This document shows positions 47,368-60,257 of a stretch of 64,000 bases of DNA, in pieces. The stretch is from contig NC_052508.1 of NCBI RefSeq assembly GCF_014356525.2, forward strand, positions 58,255,441 through 58,319,440. The letters are read 5' to 3'. Positions within the stretch are counted from its first letter, which is position 1. The number at the start of each line of letters is the position of its first letter. The translations under genes were made by a program, and so were the position numbers. Under the pieces are notes generated by a model. The model did no database searches and was not told the origin of the DNA. It saw only the letters and a list, made by a program, of their open reading frames with translations. This DNA is from Nilaparvata lugens. Taxonomy: Eukaryota; Arthropoda; Insecta; Hemiptera; Delphacidae.

Positions 47368-47631
47368 ATTGGAGTGTTCAAGACGATAATGAGCAGTTCA
47401 ATTTTGACAGTATCAATCTTGTGGGTATCATTATTAATTGAATATACTTTTATTTTCTTCTGTAATTCATTGGAAAAAACATTTTCTGCAAAAATCTCTG
47501 GCCTCAGTCAAGGCTCCCTAGGGCCCCGGGCCTGGGAGATAGAGGTTCTGTATCCCCCCATGTGTGGGCCATGAGTATACAAGTTGTCAGAAACAACTAT
47601 CATCGTTTGAATTGTTTGTGTTGTGTTGCAG
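47368..47631. other. End of intron 2
   Basis: Contains a GC-rich word block (ctagggccccgggcctggga at ~47518) and the exon 3 acceptor tract gtttgtgttgtgttgcag. Confidence 0.45.
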
Positions 47632-47827
47632 TTCACTCGCTGCCGAACTTGACGGTGCTGAGCCTGTCGGGATGCAGTAAGGTGACGGATGACGGCGTGG
47701 AGTTGATCGCCGAGAACCTGCAGAAACTGCGCTGCCTCGACCTGTCCTGGTGCCCGCGCATCACGGACGCCGCTCTCGAGTACATTGCCTGCGATCTCAA
47801 CATGCTCGAGGAACTCACTCTTGACAG
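47632..47827 (+). CDS. Fbxl16: Fbxl16 coding exon 3 of 5 (LRR)
   Basis: Completes codon 310 and encodes up to codon 374, with two bases of codon 375. The acceptor is TTGCAG|TTCAC; the donor is AG|GTCAGC at 47828. The residues [20 protein letters not shown], then [35 protein letters not shown] and LEELTLD are close to vertebrate FBXL16 over the whole exon, the best-conserved block of the protein. Two canonical cysteine-containing LRRs are complete here. Phase 1 in, phase 2 out. Confidence 0.95.
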
Positions 47828-49721
47828 GTCAGCTCACTGAATCCAAACAAACAAATAAGCGATTATACGATTATAGTCCGTACAAAATTACTTTTGACTT
47901 GGGAGGGTCATGCGCAGTAGCATGTACAACGACTGGTAGGGATACAGCGGCGGTGATGTTGCCGTTCTGAACCGGCCAGCGTTCTCCAATATCCAATGAG
48001 TGTTCAACTGGTCACGATAATCATACGGATGTTTTCTCTCTGAAAGCACTGAGTCGACTGAGTCTTATCGACAAATTGGCAACTGCGCTTTTACCTATGA
48101 CTCTATTCATGACTGTAATTGGCTGATCTGCCTCCATATCTCTGCGCCGCATATTCCTCCAGTCGAAAGTAATTTTGTATAGACTATATGAGATTCGTGT
48201 TTCATGTCACTACCTCTCATTGGTTTCCTATCCTTGTTATTAGCAGCGCTATTAACCCAATCCTTTTTCAACTTCGCACTGGTGTCTTGTTGCCAGGAAT
48301 GTTGAATTTCCACTTCCAAAAGTGACTACAGATGTGAATGAGCAATTATAGAATGTTTTCACTTTTTGTTTGTTTTGGTTGTTTTCACTTTTTTAAAAGG
48401 AAAGGTTGTTTTCAAGAAGAAGACATATACTAAGGAAGATATGGCTGGATGACGTCACGGAAGACTTTTGCATCATGGGTAGGAGAGGATGGAGAGCTAG
48501 AGTGGAGAATAAAGATTGATTGAGAGGCTTGTTGATGAAGGTGGAAGTTCACGATGATCTTTAGCGCAAAATGAAAGAAAATAATTATTTTTATCAACTC
48601 CCAGGAAAAAACAACCTCTCCACAATCCAGGTATCAATATATTATTTTCCCATGAATCATTTGTTGGAAATCAAAAGGGATAATAAAACTATATTTATGA
48701 TGAAACTAGAAATCTATAATAGTACATAGTGCTCTTATGCATAATCTGTTTCATAGGTATATATTTCATACGTATCATGTGGCATATTCACACTGTCATA
48801 TTCATCTCAAATCATCCTCCCTCTTTGGAGCCCAGATAGGCATTTTTCTCATCAAACAAACTACAGATTTCTGAGTAATTGATAGTATACAATTTGGCAA
48901 GTAATTTGTGCTAATATCTAATCTTACACGTTAACTATTGAGCTTTTCCTATAATCATAATCAAATTCAAAATGCATTTGAGCTAGAATGTTGAATATGC
49001 ACTTGATTTGCCTGCCCTTAATCCATCATTTCAGATTGAAACATGTACCCTTGAGTTTTGAAGGTGAAAATATACATCAATATAAATGCGCCCATTATTG
49101 AGAGTATGATGTACAATATTGATGTTGAGGTGACATTGCAAACGATGGCAGGGTATGAGGAGGAGTTTGGAGGGGGTAAGGGGGGATGCGTGAGAAAAAG
49201 CAGTTAGCGTGTGACAAGAAACGCTCAATACCACGGCTTCTACCGCTTCGCAAACTGAAATGCCGTGATAAGGAAACACGCGTCTCAATAACACCACACA
49301 GGCAGGCCTATACTCAATGCACAATACATCTAGGCGCTGCTAGTGAATCCAGCCTTGGCCATTTTCCTGGTTTACAATCATGTACGCTACTACTTCTTTC
49401 AAACTCGGACTGTGGTTGTTTTAAGATTTTTTACACAAATTCAAGAGTGTTCAGACCATTTTTCAAGCTTAAGAATTTTAATTTTATCGGTACCTCTCCT
49501 TATAACTCGCAAAGAGATATCAAAGATTGAATAAACTAATAATTAAAGTTAATATAATAAAAAATAACTAAATCTAAATCAGAATGAGATGGAGAGAATG
49601 TTCAATGCTCAATAGACAACTCAATCAGTTAATTAAAATGAGACTAACAGGAGAATGAAGCTGAGAGAGAAAGATTATGACATCTTCATTTGAGGAGAGT
49701 TATAAAGTAGAGAGTATGAAT
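47828..49721. other. Intron 3, first part; perfect CRE-like site at 48450
   Basis: No gene. TGACGTCA occurs at 48450-48457. Frames at 48107-48319 and 49031-49534 show no motif. Confidence 0.4.
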
Positions 49722-49961
49722 CATAGAGAAAAGACAGCATAAGAAGATACCTATCCCATGATCTAGGTTGATTATGTTCCAAATTTCAATCCGTTTACTG
49801 ACGACTACTGTCTATTATTACTGTTTTGGCCGGGTGAGAGAGTAAGAACGATACAGTATGAGAGACTACCAGCGTCACTGGAAAATAACTACTCGGCTTT
49901 AGTTAACATTGAAAACTGGAACATACCATGGGATATCTCATCGCGCTGTATTTTCTCTATG
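49722..49961. mobile_element. 240-bp MITE, related to the 18.7-kb element
   Basis: catagagaaaagacagc at 49722 and gctgtattttctctatg ending at 49961 are inverted repeats with one mismatch. Internal sequence (gttccaaatttcaa, gactactgtctattattact, ccgggtgagag, cagcgtcactgg, tagttaacattgaaaactgg) follows the same order as at 18740-18876 and 19784-19815. This copy is uninterrupted and shows where the nested insertion lies in the other one. Confidence 0.8.
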
Positions 49962-52000
49962 GTATAAAATGTGATTGATGGATTGAGATTGCTGAATTAT
50001 TGGAAATATCGCTTCTCGTGTGAAAATACGAGTATATTTAAAAAATAGACTATATAAAATGTAGGACTATTCTAGCTACCAGAAACTTCTATTTCGTGAC
50101 AATTGACTTTGTTCCGCTGGACACGTTCCGTTGGTGTAGTATTCATTCAAATTCTAAAGTTGGTGAGACAAGCCATTAGGTGGGAAGCACTCTGTTCAGG
50201 GGCAGATTAGGCTACAAGCACTACTGGCATTGAAATACAAACGGCTCAATTATCCGCACGCAATTTATTACGATAGTGATACCATCGAAACTGTTTCCCC
50301 ACGGAATAAAATTGCAGATCTAAGTACTTTATTTCCCCCTCCACTTCTCCAAAGATCTCCTCGGATAGGTTGATGGACATAATGATGGATACTCCCCAGT
50401 ATCATGATCGTTTTGTATGAAGGACAAAGACATTATCATAAGTAATTCAAATGAGCTGCTTATCGATTTTGATTCCAAGTTGGTTGCTTTAATTCCATCC
50501 TTCATCCTCCATTATTCAACTGCATCTCCCTACCAGGAATTAAAAATTTGAATAATTAAGATTACACCTAGATTGAGAGGTTTAATTAGGATTAGGAAAA
50601 CTTGTGCAATATAAAATTGAAACCACCCTCAAATCATTGGATAATTTCCATTATAGGAAGTCTCACACAAATAAGTGATTGTGACAAATAAAGAGAATAA
50701 GTGACAAAGTAGTGACTTTTGAAAAATACTACTTAGGCTTGTTGCATAACTTGAGAGATGTTGCATGTACGGACGGTATTGTCAAGGTTCCTAGATATTA
50801 AATATTTGAAACAAGGGTTTTGTGCGCTTAAAACTTGCTGAAGGCGAATAAGAATAATTGAGTTTTATTTACACATTTCAAGGGATGAATAACATTCTAT
50901 ACAAACCTTCACACTGAATTATTTTACAATGCCAATACGAGAGTTCTTGAGAACATTAAAACGAGAGTGATCGATCACATGAGAGAGGAATAATTGAACT
51001 ATGAAGAATAATTGTGAGAGTGTATGAGGGGAAGTTCCTTCTCAAAAACAAATTTAGTTCTAATAGAGTTATAGTTTAATTCTCATCGAGCTTAATAGAT
51101 AGGATTGAATGAGTAGATAATTCAGTGAATTCTAGATTGAATCCAATTATAGAATGAATGAGTAAGCTATTCCACTTTATTCTTCTGTCACATTTACGTA
51201 ATTTACACGACAGCCCGAAGCTTTGCACTCATTTATTTGTACACAATATAAAACCTCCAACGGATAGTTTATGAAAGTAGATCAACATACATTTTATTGC
51301 TCCATCAAATTTATATGGACAGACGGCCATAAAAATATTTCATACTACTCATAACTCCTTTCTGCCTTTTTTTTATTGTGAGAGATCGTTAGTTGGCAGC
51401 AGACACCTTAAAAGGAATGATTATAAGCTGCTGTAACTTTCATTTACAGTACATCATCCTATGAACTATATAGCATCGATTGACTAGATCGTAATCTAGT
51501 CGTTACCTAATCATGTAATAATTACATGGTTGATATTAACCACTGACAACATCTCATTTTCAGGTTAATAGAAACTGAATTTGTGGCAAAATAAGATCTT
51601 ATTATGAGTCGTTATAAATTTCATATTTAAACTAAGTGAGCCTACGTACATTATATGTAACTGCATTCATTTCAATATTGCTACCACACTTATATTACTA
51701 TTATAGGATTTCATAATGTTTTCTCCATGTTTTCTATGTTTTCCAGGAAACTATGTTTTCTCCATGATATAGCTATCAATGAAATGTCACAATCAAGAAT
51801 CAACTCGTTTTCAATGCCACTGATACTGATAATATATGGAAAAGAACTTCTTAAATTCTTCCCTCAACCCAATAATAATAATGTGTTTTTATCTGGAGAA
51901 TGTTAACAGAGACAGAGTGAACAAACAAGGCAGGGTCGTGATCAGCATGGAGCAAAATTGAAGTTGAGCAAGAAAATGGAAGCTTAGTTCATTGCTAAGC
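49962..52000. other. Intron 3 interior, nothing recognised
   Basis: AT-rich. Small echo words (gttttctccatg at 51718 and 51762) only. Confidence 0.4.
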
Positions 52001-52350
52001 AGGAAATTGATTTACAGATGAGGACGGTAACAAACTTAAGCAGACTTACCGGGTTGGGCTTCCGCCTTTACTTGGGATGACGTCACTGTCACAGCGCTTC
52101 AGGCCACTCTTTCATTCAATTTTCCTCGTGACAACCCTTCCCCCTCCACCGTTCCACCTTCCACCACCCTCCCCATCTGACAAATCAGCATTCACTGTTC
52201 CGAATGGGGAGCCGAGAGCCGATCTCCATCTGATTATTATCAATGCCAACGAGTGCGATTATTACATTACAAAAGTGTTTCTCGAAAACAGGAAATTACC
52301 TTCGCAAGTTGCTTGGGAAATTTCTGTCTCAAGAATTATTTGACAGCTTT
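52001..52350. promoter_or_regulatory. C-rich patch with perfect CRE-like site
   Basis: TGACGTCA at 52078-52085 precedes a C-rich run (ccccctccaccgttccacct near 52140). The frame 52077-52343 is a composition by-product. A regulatory role is inferred only from the site and the composition shift. Confidence 0.22.
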
Positions 52351-52925
52351 CAACTCTTGTCGATATTCTTTGCTTATCCATCCCATCGAAACCCTCTCTT
52401 GCGTGTGTATCGTATACTCTCCATGAAATGTTCCATGAATTTGTGTCTCCCCATGAATCAATGATTTTTTCTTATTCCTGAAATTTCAGTGATCACCAAA
52501 AACGTAAAAATCGTAATTAAAGATTGCAACTGAAATAAAAATGGAATTTCCAGTTATTTTATAAGTTCTTGCCGCGACAGAAATATCTTTATAAATCATC
52601 CATAGTGTTTTTCCTGTCTCCTTTAAAATTTGTTTCAACTGGGATGTGCCATAACTAGTTGAATCCTAATTTTCATAGAACTGAGTTTAATTCGCTGTCT
52701 GCCAAAAATTTGCATGGAGTTTGCAGGTTGTCACTCTCCTAGCCAACGATATTTGTACTTATAGCTCCATGATCCCACTTTCCAAAGTGTTCATTCGATA
52801 ATTTGTCTGGAGCTGATTCCATTCTTTCATGAAATTGCACAAACAAGAAAAGCTTCTGAATATTCAGTAGCAGTATAGTTGTTATGAAAACTGCTTGAAA
52901 CACTTAGTTCCAAGTGTCTGTTTTA
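52351..52925. other. Intron 3 interior, nothing recognised
   Basis: AT-rich, no structure noticed. Confidence 0.4.
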
Positions 52926-53070
52926 TCTCGAGCCCTGCAAGTCGCGTCGCGATAGTCGCGTCGTTCTTGTCGCAGTCATGTCGTTATGCTATCTGCAAGT
53001 GGGGTGCCACTTGCGACAACGACGCTACATAAACGACCGAATGGCGAATCGACGCTGCAATTGCATTGTG
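52926..53070. other. CpG-dense patch with iterated GTCG words
   Basis: Within ~135 bp there are about nine GTCG/CGAC words (gtcgcgtcgcgatagtcgcg at 52950, gacaacgacgc near 53018, aaacgaccga). The two halves are partly complementary (caagtcgcgtcg / cgacaacgacgc), suggesting a decayed inverted-repeat element. CpG is otherwise scarce in this intron. Confidence 0.4.
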
Positions 53071-54535
53071 CTAGCCTAGAAGTCGGGAGGTTTGAGTTTG
53101 TTTTTGTCTCTTTTTGCTCGGTGCCACAGTCTCAAAATAACCAAATCAGCGCTTTCTCTATAGAATCGCAGAGAGGGTGAGAAAATTATCTAGCAAGATG
53201 GAGCGACATTATACACATTGCTATTTTCAATGTTCAAAAGGAAATAGGGGGATGGGATAAGTTCATGAGTATGGAATCATCTGTATCAGAAAATAACTGA
53301 ATTATTGTTAGAAATAAACAAGTTCATGCCAAGCCTTGTATGGACACAGGTATCTTGACAGATCTGATCGGTATCTTGACTAAATTTGACAGAAGCCAGG
53401 AGCTGTATAAATTGTTAGGAAAAAAGGTTCATATACTATATATACAATGTTGGATAAAGAAAACGTACTTTGATGATGGAACTTTCGTATTAGAGAAATG
53501 AATTGAGCTGTAGAAGACTGGTCGACTTGGTTTATTTCAAAATGTTATTGTTGAAAGGCAGCTGTTGAAAAACGTCGCAATACAAGTCTGTTTGACTTGT
53601 GAATTATAGAAGTCCTAAATCAACAAACTAGCATAATATTATACACATTGGAGTTATGGTGCATGTCCTTTTGAACTGTATGTTTTGTTATGAATAACCA
53701 ATCAATGAATGGAAAATCAGCTCAAATCATCAAACCTGGCATTGGCAGGTTAGCCTACTTCCTCTTAACAATGATTCAATTCTGATAAGATTATAAACAG
53801 TGATGGAATATATTGATTGGATATGGGAGCCATACAAGCGGTTTTAAATGCGAAATAGCTCTTAGCTGACGCATGAGTTGATTAACGTTGCCAGAGTACC
53901 GCCGGTTTTAGGTGGGTGTTGGGGAATGGGGATGCAAGAGAGTGCGTGAGATATGATTGCTGTTGACGTTTAGATTGTGGTCGCACTGCATTTTGAGGCA
54001 GAAAGAGAAAGGATGATGATTCAGAAAAGAAGATGGGAAGGTCAGAGCAGGATTGTTTACATAAAACAGTAAATTCATCTATGCTTGTGTTGATATATTA
54101 TGTAATATACAAATATATACTGTGTACAGAGTTATACAAGAATAACTCATGCCAGAGAGTGAGAAAGGGACTTTCCAAACTCACTAGTGCTTTAGACAAC
54201 ACAAGCACACCCACACCCTTGACCTCAAATAATATTGTGACGTAGCCATGATTGTAGCGGGTATGGAGAACCCTGAAGGCTGGTGGGGGTCAAGTAAGTG
54301 TCGTGGTTTATTACACAATTTGATCTCACAGAGAGACCCCAAAACAGATTTTTACTTCAAATGAATAATTAAATACGTTGTTGTTCATACCTTCCACCAA
54401 GAAATTGATATTCTAGGAATTCGAAATCAATCGATATCAGCTTCAAATCAGCTATTCAAGTTTGTAATTGTTCGAGAACTTCACAGAGCTACTGTCAGAG
54501 CTGATAGACCAAATATTAGAGGTTTATAAACACAA
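53071..54535. other. Intron 3 interior, nothing recognised
   Basis: AT-rich, no gene or repeat pair noticed. Confidence 0.4.
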
Positions 54536-54760
54536 AACAAAAATTTGATGGGTGAGCAGTCAGAGACGGAGAGACGAAGGGAAACTATTGAAAAATACTC
54601 ATTTTTCGTATTTGGACTCTGTTTTTCTCCATGCGCTTTTCTGTTTCTCCCGAAAACAAAAATATAATGGGTAAGAAGTCAGAGAAGAAGAGGCGAACGA
54701 GAACTTTCGAAGAATACTCTTTTTCGTATTCAGATTTTGTTTTTCTCCATAAGCCCCAGG
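54536..54760 (+). repeat. Tandem duplication, 119-bp unit
   Basis: aacaaaaat starts at 54536 and 54655. Both copies continue atgggt(g/a)ag, agtcagaga, gaatactc-like, tttttcgtatt and tgtttttctccat. The frames 54599-55018 (minus) and 54631-54864 (plus) arise from this purine-rich DNA. Confidence 0.85.
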
Positions 54761-55254
54761 CACGTGCTCAATGTACCTCGTGGAGAAAGCAGTCCGGGAG
54801 TGAGAAAGAGGAAATGTATGAGAGAAAGAAGAGTATAATATATTATGGAAGATATGTCTTGTGAAATCGATGTATTTTTGTTGTGGGCGAAATTCAAACG
54901 CATGACAGTCACACCCACTCGAGAGAGTGAGTGAGAGATTGAGTTCGGAGAAATAGACAAGGATGTATTTCGAAATAATGTATAGGAACTGCGTTTGTGC
55001 GATAGTGACTCCCTTCACCCTATGCTACATCCACTGCAAATATATGAAGAGGTCGACAAATTTTGAATATAGTAGGCGGAAAAGATAAAGGTACGTGGAA
55101 AAGTGAGAGATTTCAGGTGGTAAAATTGGAAAGAAGGGATAACTGAGTACAACGTAGTGTCAGAGAGAAAAATAGGCGAAGTTGAAATCGATTGGGTGTT
55201 GAGGGTGAATTAATAACAGTAGATTGAACAGGAGTTCGTATATGCTCCATCAAC

Positions 55255-55830
55255 TGGCCTTTGATTAGAGCGTTGTCAGTAGTTGCACTCAGCAGGCTGC
55301 TGTATTCAGCCCTTATGTACGCTAGTGCCTGGTTAGTGCCTTCATGCCTTCATCAACCCCACGTGGCTATGTCACCCCCTCACTACCCTCTACTTTCCAC
55401 CTCTGCGTTTTCGCCCACCCACCATTTTCCGCCTTCCCCCTCCATTTCGCATCTCCCTGACAACTGGGCACTTTCAGCTCAGTCCCCCTTCCCGTCAACA
55501 CTCGCCGATTGCCTTCCCAATAATTATAAACAGCAACTAATTAACCTTATTTCCCCGCAACATCCACTCGCACCGCCTGGGGATCAATTCCCAGATGACC
55601 GTTCTGGAGTGCGCTGATAAAATAACTTACAGCAGCCGTACGGCTACCACCTGATCATTTTATTAATAGGTATTGCCAACATCCTGCTGTCTCCGTCGCT
55701 AGACGCTTCACCGAGAACTCTCCGCATATAAATAACGTGCTATAAATTCCAGGCGCTCAACTCGGCGCAAGAAACCATTTACGGCTGTTTAGTTCTCCTC
55801 ACAAGCGACGCGACGTCGTTGTAACGATTA
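55255..55830. promoter_or_regulatory. Non-repetitive GC-richer block, candidate intronic enhancer
   Basis: A ~575-bp stretch with higher complexity and C content than the surrounding intron, no internal repeats and no recognisable coding frame (55261-55617 is Pro/Ser-rich without motif). It includes homeodomain-type cores (aactaattaac near 55535, cattttattaatag near 55656), a gataaaat word and palindromic cgacgcgacgtcgttg near 55806. Function unproven. Confidence 0.28.
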
Positions 55831-57533
55831 TTTGCTCTTCCAACACTAAATCCTGTGTTCTATCCAAGTCTTTCTGGCTATTAGACTCCTAATTACCATC
55901 ACTTTTTGAATTTATTTCAACAACAAAATATAGCATATTTCCCGAATAAAGAGTAGTTTTCAAATATAGTATATTTTTCAAATGTGGCATATAAATACGA
56001 TTGGAGATGAGAATACAGTTTCTATATGAGGTCAAAAATCTGGATACAGAACGGATAATCTCTTGCAGGTATGAAAACTCAATTACGGTTCAATCTAAAT
56101 GAATTTTTAGCTTGAAATTTGTGGTAGTGGATAACCACAGAAGGAATTATTGATTCCCTTATACGAAATTTATTTGCTGATGATGAGTTCTTGACAATGC
56201 ATTGAAATGGTTAAACCCTTTTGTTGAAATTATTTTTTCAAACATTCTACAGAATTTCATCCATTTAAAATCGAATTAGAACATAATTTTTACAAATTAA
56301 TCATAATAAACGATTTATTATAATCAGCACGTTTCACTGATCATGGTGATTTTGAAACGTTTGGAGCTTTCTATGTCGACATATATTTAATGTAAGGGAG
56401 AAAAGAGGAACAGGAACTATGAAGATTTTATATTGTTTGAATAAAAGTATAGAAGTCTAATTGCATTGAAAGTCTCATCGGTCAAGTAGCGATTGAGAGA
56501 TTTTAGGCCCACGTATCTTACCCATTAATAAGAAAACAGATTAAAGAGCAGTAGAATCTTAATGGATGGATCAATCAAATCAATCATACAATGTGAAATC
56601 AATGAAAAACGCTGACCTAAAAATAATGAAAAATAACGTCGGCGAGTCGAAGTACTTTTGAATCTGGGATAATTCACGAGAAAGTTTGCCTTAAAATGGG
56701 CGGGCATGTCGAAGATGACTTGGCATTTTCCAAGCAGATTATGAAAGGCGAGCCAATTCATTAATATTCCGAAGAGAATGCAGAAAGTTTGAAGCTCTAT
56801 AATGGCATCTCTTCGCGATAGAAACGTTTGTGTGAACTCGCTTCTTCAAGAAAATTCAAGTTTGCTCGTTTTTCACAGCTCACCACGCTGTGATTTGAAG
56901 AGAAAGACAAAAGAAAAGAAAAATAATAGAAGTTCAAGCCGAGCTCTTGAATGCAAACAGTCGCAGGGACTGTCAAGTTCTTGCCAAGTTTCAAGCCTAT
57001 TCGGTTTTCTATTCTTTTTTTAACATGAAACGTAACTTATCTTTAAGGATTTTCCACACCTCTTTCATCTTCAGCTTGAATATTCCCTCGAATTCCCAAC
57101 AATGTTCCAATGAAACAAAAGCAAGAGCATCATATCTCGAGATGCATCCACCTCTCCCAAACTATTTTCATTTTCAAGTAATAATTTTCGAGTAGCAGCT
57201 ACCTAAAAGAATTCTTTCTCTCTCTTCCTCTGTTCCAGTCTCTGTTTTAATTAATGCAACGCAAAGGGGAGCTCAAAGAGCTTAGAAAATATGTCTCATT
57301 ACTAAGAAAGCATCTCAAGAAGTCTGTTTGCACAGCCTAAAAAGTTTCAGTGCAGCAGAAGTAGTAGCAACTCATTCCTTTCTTACTATTGGTTTTCAAA
57401 ATTGAATAAACTTTATACAATTATTTGCACTCTTCTACCATGGTTAAACTCTTTTTCATTTTGAATTATAAATTCCTAGTTGAAACTTATTCATTAAATT
57501 GAATTCTGATCTGCAGTAAATTTTTATTATTGG
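55831..57533. other. Intron 3 interior, nothing recognised
   Basis: Short overlapping frames on both strands at 56525-57195 show no motif. Confidence 0.4.
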
Positions 57534-57715
57534 AACAATAACTGAAGTTTGTAAAAGTACTTCTACTTTGCTTCTGAGATTTTATGTGATTTAATGAATG
57601 AATTTAATGAGATTTTATGTGATTTAATGAATGAATTTTATGTGATTTTGGAAAAATAACTGAAAGTTGTAAAAGTACTTCTGCTTTGCTTCTGAGATTT
57701 AATGAATTGTATTTT
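57534..57715 (+). repeat. Local tandem duplications (116-bp and 33-bp spacings)
   Basis: gaa(c/a)aataactgaa...gtaaaagtacttct(a/g)ctttgcttctgagatt occurs at about 57533 and 57649. Between them gattttatgtgatttaatga repeats at about 57579 and 57612. Confidence 0.85.
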
Positions 57716-58833
57716 TAGTATAGAATTGTTGTTACTAACACTAACTTGAATGACAGTCACTTGGCTAGTTTCACATGGCAGAATCCCGTCTCCTGAAGAT
57801 CATATTTCATATTTCGCAGCTCTCCTATGCTTTCACATGGGATCTTACAATTAAGCCGACGTATCTTATATTACAAATGAGTATTACAAAATACTCTTTA
57901 CTCACCTCACACAAAATTTTATATTCATTGAATTCAAACTTGTAATCTTGGAGAGAAATACATTGTCTGTGTCCCGAAATTCCATAGAAAATTATTTGAT
58001 GATACGTCGATTAAAAACAATGAAAGTACCTAGCCTACTGTGTAATCGATCATCAAACATGATTTTCAAATAGATACTATACACAAAATGTGATGAAATT
58101 CGAATGTTTACTTGAAGATCAAAGTGATTGTGATTATATTTCAATCAGATTCGGTGTGGGGAAAAGAACCGGTCCAATCAGAGCTCTGGGCTGTCACTCC
58201 AATTATTTCCTCCAAACCTCACATTTAGATCTGGCTGCGTTCCATCCAATTGTCTCTCCTTTGTTATATACGTACGGCAGCTCCACCACCCAGTCATGCT
58301 CTCTGTCATCTATTCATCTGCCGTATTCTATTAATCTGTCTCACTTCCAAGTCTCTTTTGTTCAAATTATTGTAATCCTCAATAATAGAATTCCGACTCC
58401 TAGGAAGAATGTACCTGACAATTCTGCTCGTTATTAAAACAGTTTCATGCCTTGGTGTGAATATAGTTATATAGTTGGTGAGTCAATGTTCAATGTATTT
58501 ATTAAACAATGTAACTTATTCAAACAATGTACATTCAAACCATTATCATTTTTCAAAAACATTAATTCAATTTCATTTCAGGAATAGGCCTATTTTATTC
58601 ATCTTATATACATTTCAGTACGGTACCGTATACATTGAACGGTGTGAAAATCTAACTAGATTACATTCATATAATATGATAAACACAACATCATTTCTCT
58701 TAATTTCCATTCATAGATTCAATCAATCTTTTATCAATTCAAATTATTTTGATGAATAGAGAATAATCCAAATATTGTAGCTCATCCAATTTACTATAAT
58801 ATAGATTTAATGAAATTTGAAAGGAGCCTAAAC
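57716..58833. other. Intron 3 interior, nothing recognised
   Basis: Frames at 58090-58437 and 58475-58759 have no motif. Confidence 0.4.
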
Positions 58834-59016
58834 CTGGGTTTACACCAAAGTTATTAACAAAATGTTAATAACTCAATTCTTATAGATTCTATTAGATTGA
58901 ACGGAACTTGACAAACACATATGTTCATCATGTGTATGATAAGTTATGTTCAATCTAATAGACTCTATAAGGATTAAGTTATTAACACTTTGTTATTAAC
59001 TTTGGTGTAAACGCAG
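58834..59016. mobile_element. 183-bp MITE-like hairpin
   Basis: ctgggtttacaccaaagtta at 58834 pairs with taactttggtgtaaacgcag ending at 59016, with one mismatch. Pairing continues through gttaataact and attctattagattgaac with gttcaatctaatagactct. The short centre is near 58925. Confidence 0.88.
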
Positions 59017-59938
59017 CTTTAATAAGATAAGATATTTATTGGCAATTGTTACAAGGCTGCTGCCTATTCACAAAAACATGACAATTTAGAATTGAAATTA
59101 AATCACACTTGAGAAATAAATAATAATTATTGAATAGTTCCGCATCAGTATTAATCAATTACACATATCAAGGTAAATAATATAGTATATATTAAGCCGT
59201 TAACATTATACTAGATCACATTAGCAAACTAGAGGAAAGAAAAGTTTTTATTTGCATCCATGTGGAATGAAACTTATCATGAAAGTATACCATGAAAAAT
59301 TAAATTTCATAATACAATACAATAGAGGCTAGATGAAATAGGTAAGAAATAAACTATGAAGGTGGTTCTATTATAAAACATGGTGATTAGACTTTAAATA
59401 AAAAAGAGAAGTAATTATGGAATTGAGCATGAAATAGGAGCAATGAGAGAGAAGGAATTAGATCAATTCAATTTCAACTCCTCATTGAAAGTTTACCATC
59501 AAAATTACTCGATTAATAAATTACTTTCGAATTATTATTTCAATTACTACACCAATCCACAAGTTTTTTTCTCGCGATGATGTGAGTGAGATGTTTTTCG
59601 GCGGGGGTTCCGAACCTACTATAAATAAATTTTTGTTGGAGTATATTTGAACATTATTATCAATCATCAATATCAAATATTTGGATATACAAAATATAAT
59701 AACCACATATTTAGTACGAGACATATACAGTAAATGAGATGAAGAAGTGATTACACAAATATTGTTAAAATCCACAAAAAATGTATAATCACTTTTTCAC
59801 CTCATCATAGAGAAGTTCCACAACATTTCTGAAGACAGTGTAAATTTTATACAGTAAATATTTGAAGTAACAGTACATCATTATCATTATATTATTGTAC
59901 ATAATATTTGTAAATTAATAGAGTTTTGAATGTTGCAG
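59017..59938. other. End of intron 3
   Basis: AT-rich. ataagatatttattggcaat at 59028 looks like a reversed simple-tail element start. The exon 4 acceptor is tgaatgttgcag. Confidence 0.4.
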
Positions 59939-60087
59939 ATGCGTTCACATCACTGACATAGGAGTTGGGTACATCTCGACGATGCTCTCTCTGTCGGCCC
60001 TCTTCCTGCGCTGGTGTTCACAGGTGCGCGACTTCGGCATCCAACACCTGTGTGGCATGAGGAACCTGCAAGTGCTCTCTCTAGCTG
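59939..60087 (+). CDS. Fbxl16: Fbxl16 coding exon 4 of 5 (LRR)
   Basis: Encodes residues 375 (last base) to 424 plus one base of 425. The acceptor is TTGCAG|ATGCG; the donor is G|GTCAGT at 60088. The reading [20 protein letters not shown], then [20 protein letters not shown] and RNLQVLSLA follows the vertebrate FBXL16 LRRs one for one (ITDTGLSYLSTM..., LRWC-QVQDFG-KHL, LSLAGC). Phase 2 in, phase 1 out. An open frame continues a little into the intron and stops; a short isoform is conceivable but unsupported. Confidence 0.94.
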
Positions 60088-60178
60088 GTCAGTGTACTAC
60101 CAAACTTCTTAGATTGCAACTTGAAACAAAATTTTCTAATTTATTTCTCATTTTGGGAATATTGAATTGATTATTTAT

Positions 60179-60257
60179 TACACCATTGTCAATCTCCAAT
60201 AAACTGATGATTGACTGATGATGAATAAACTGTTTTTTGGAGATTGACAATGGTGTA
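60179..60257. repeat. 79-bp hairpin in intron 4
   Basis: tacaccattgtcaatctcca (60179) pairs exactly with tggagattgacaatggtgta (ending 60257). It is followed by accgaaaccggtctttctaa and aataaatctgtgg, which reads like the 3' end of a retroelement. Confidence 0.75.
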
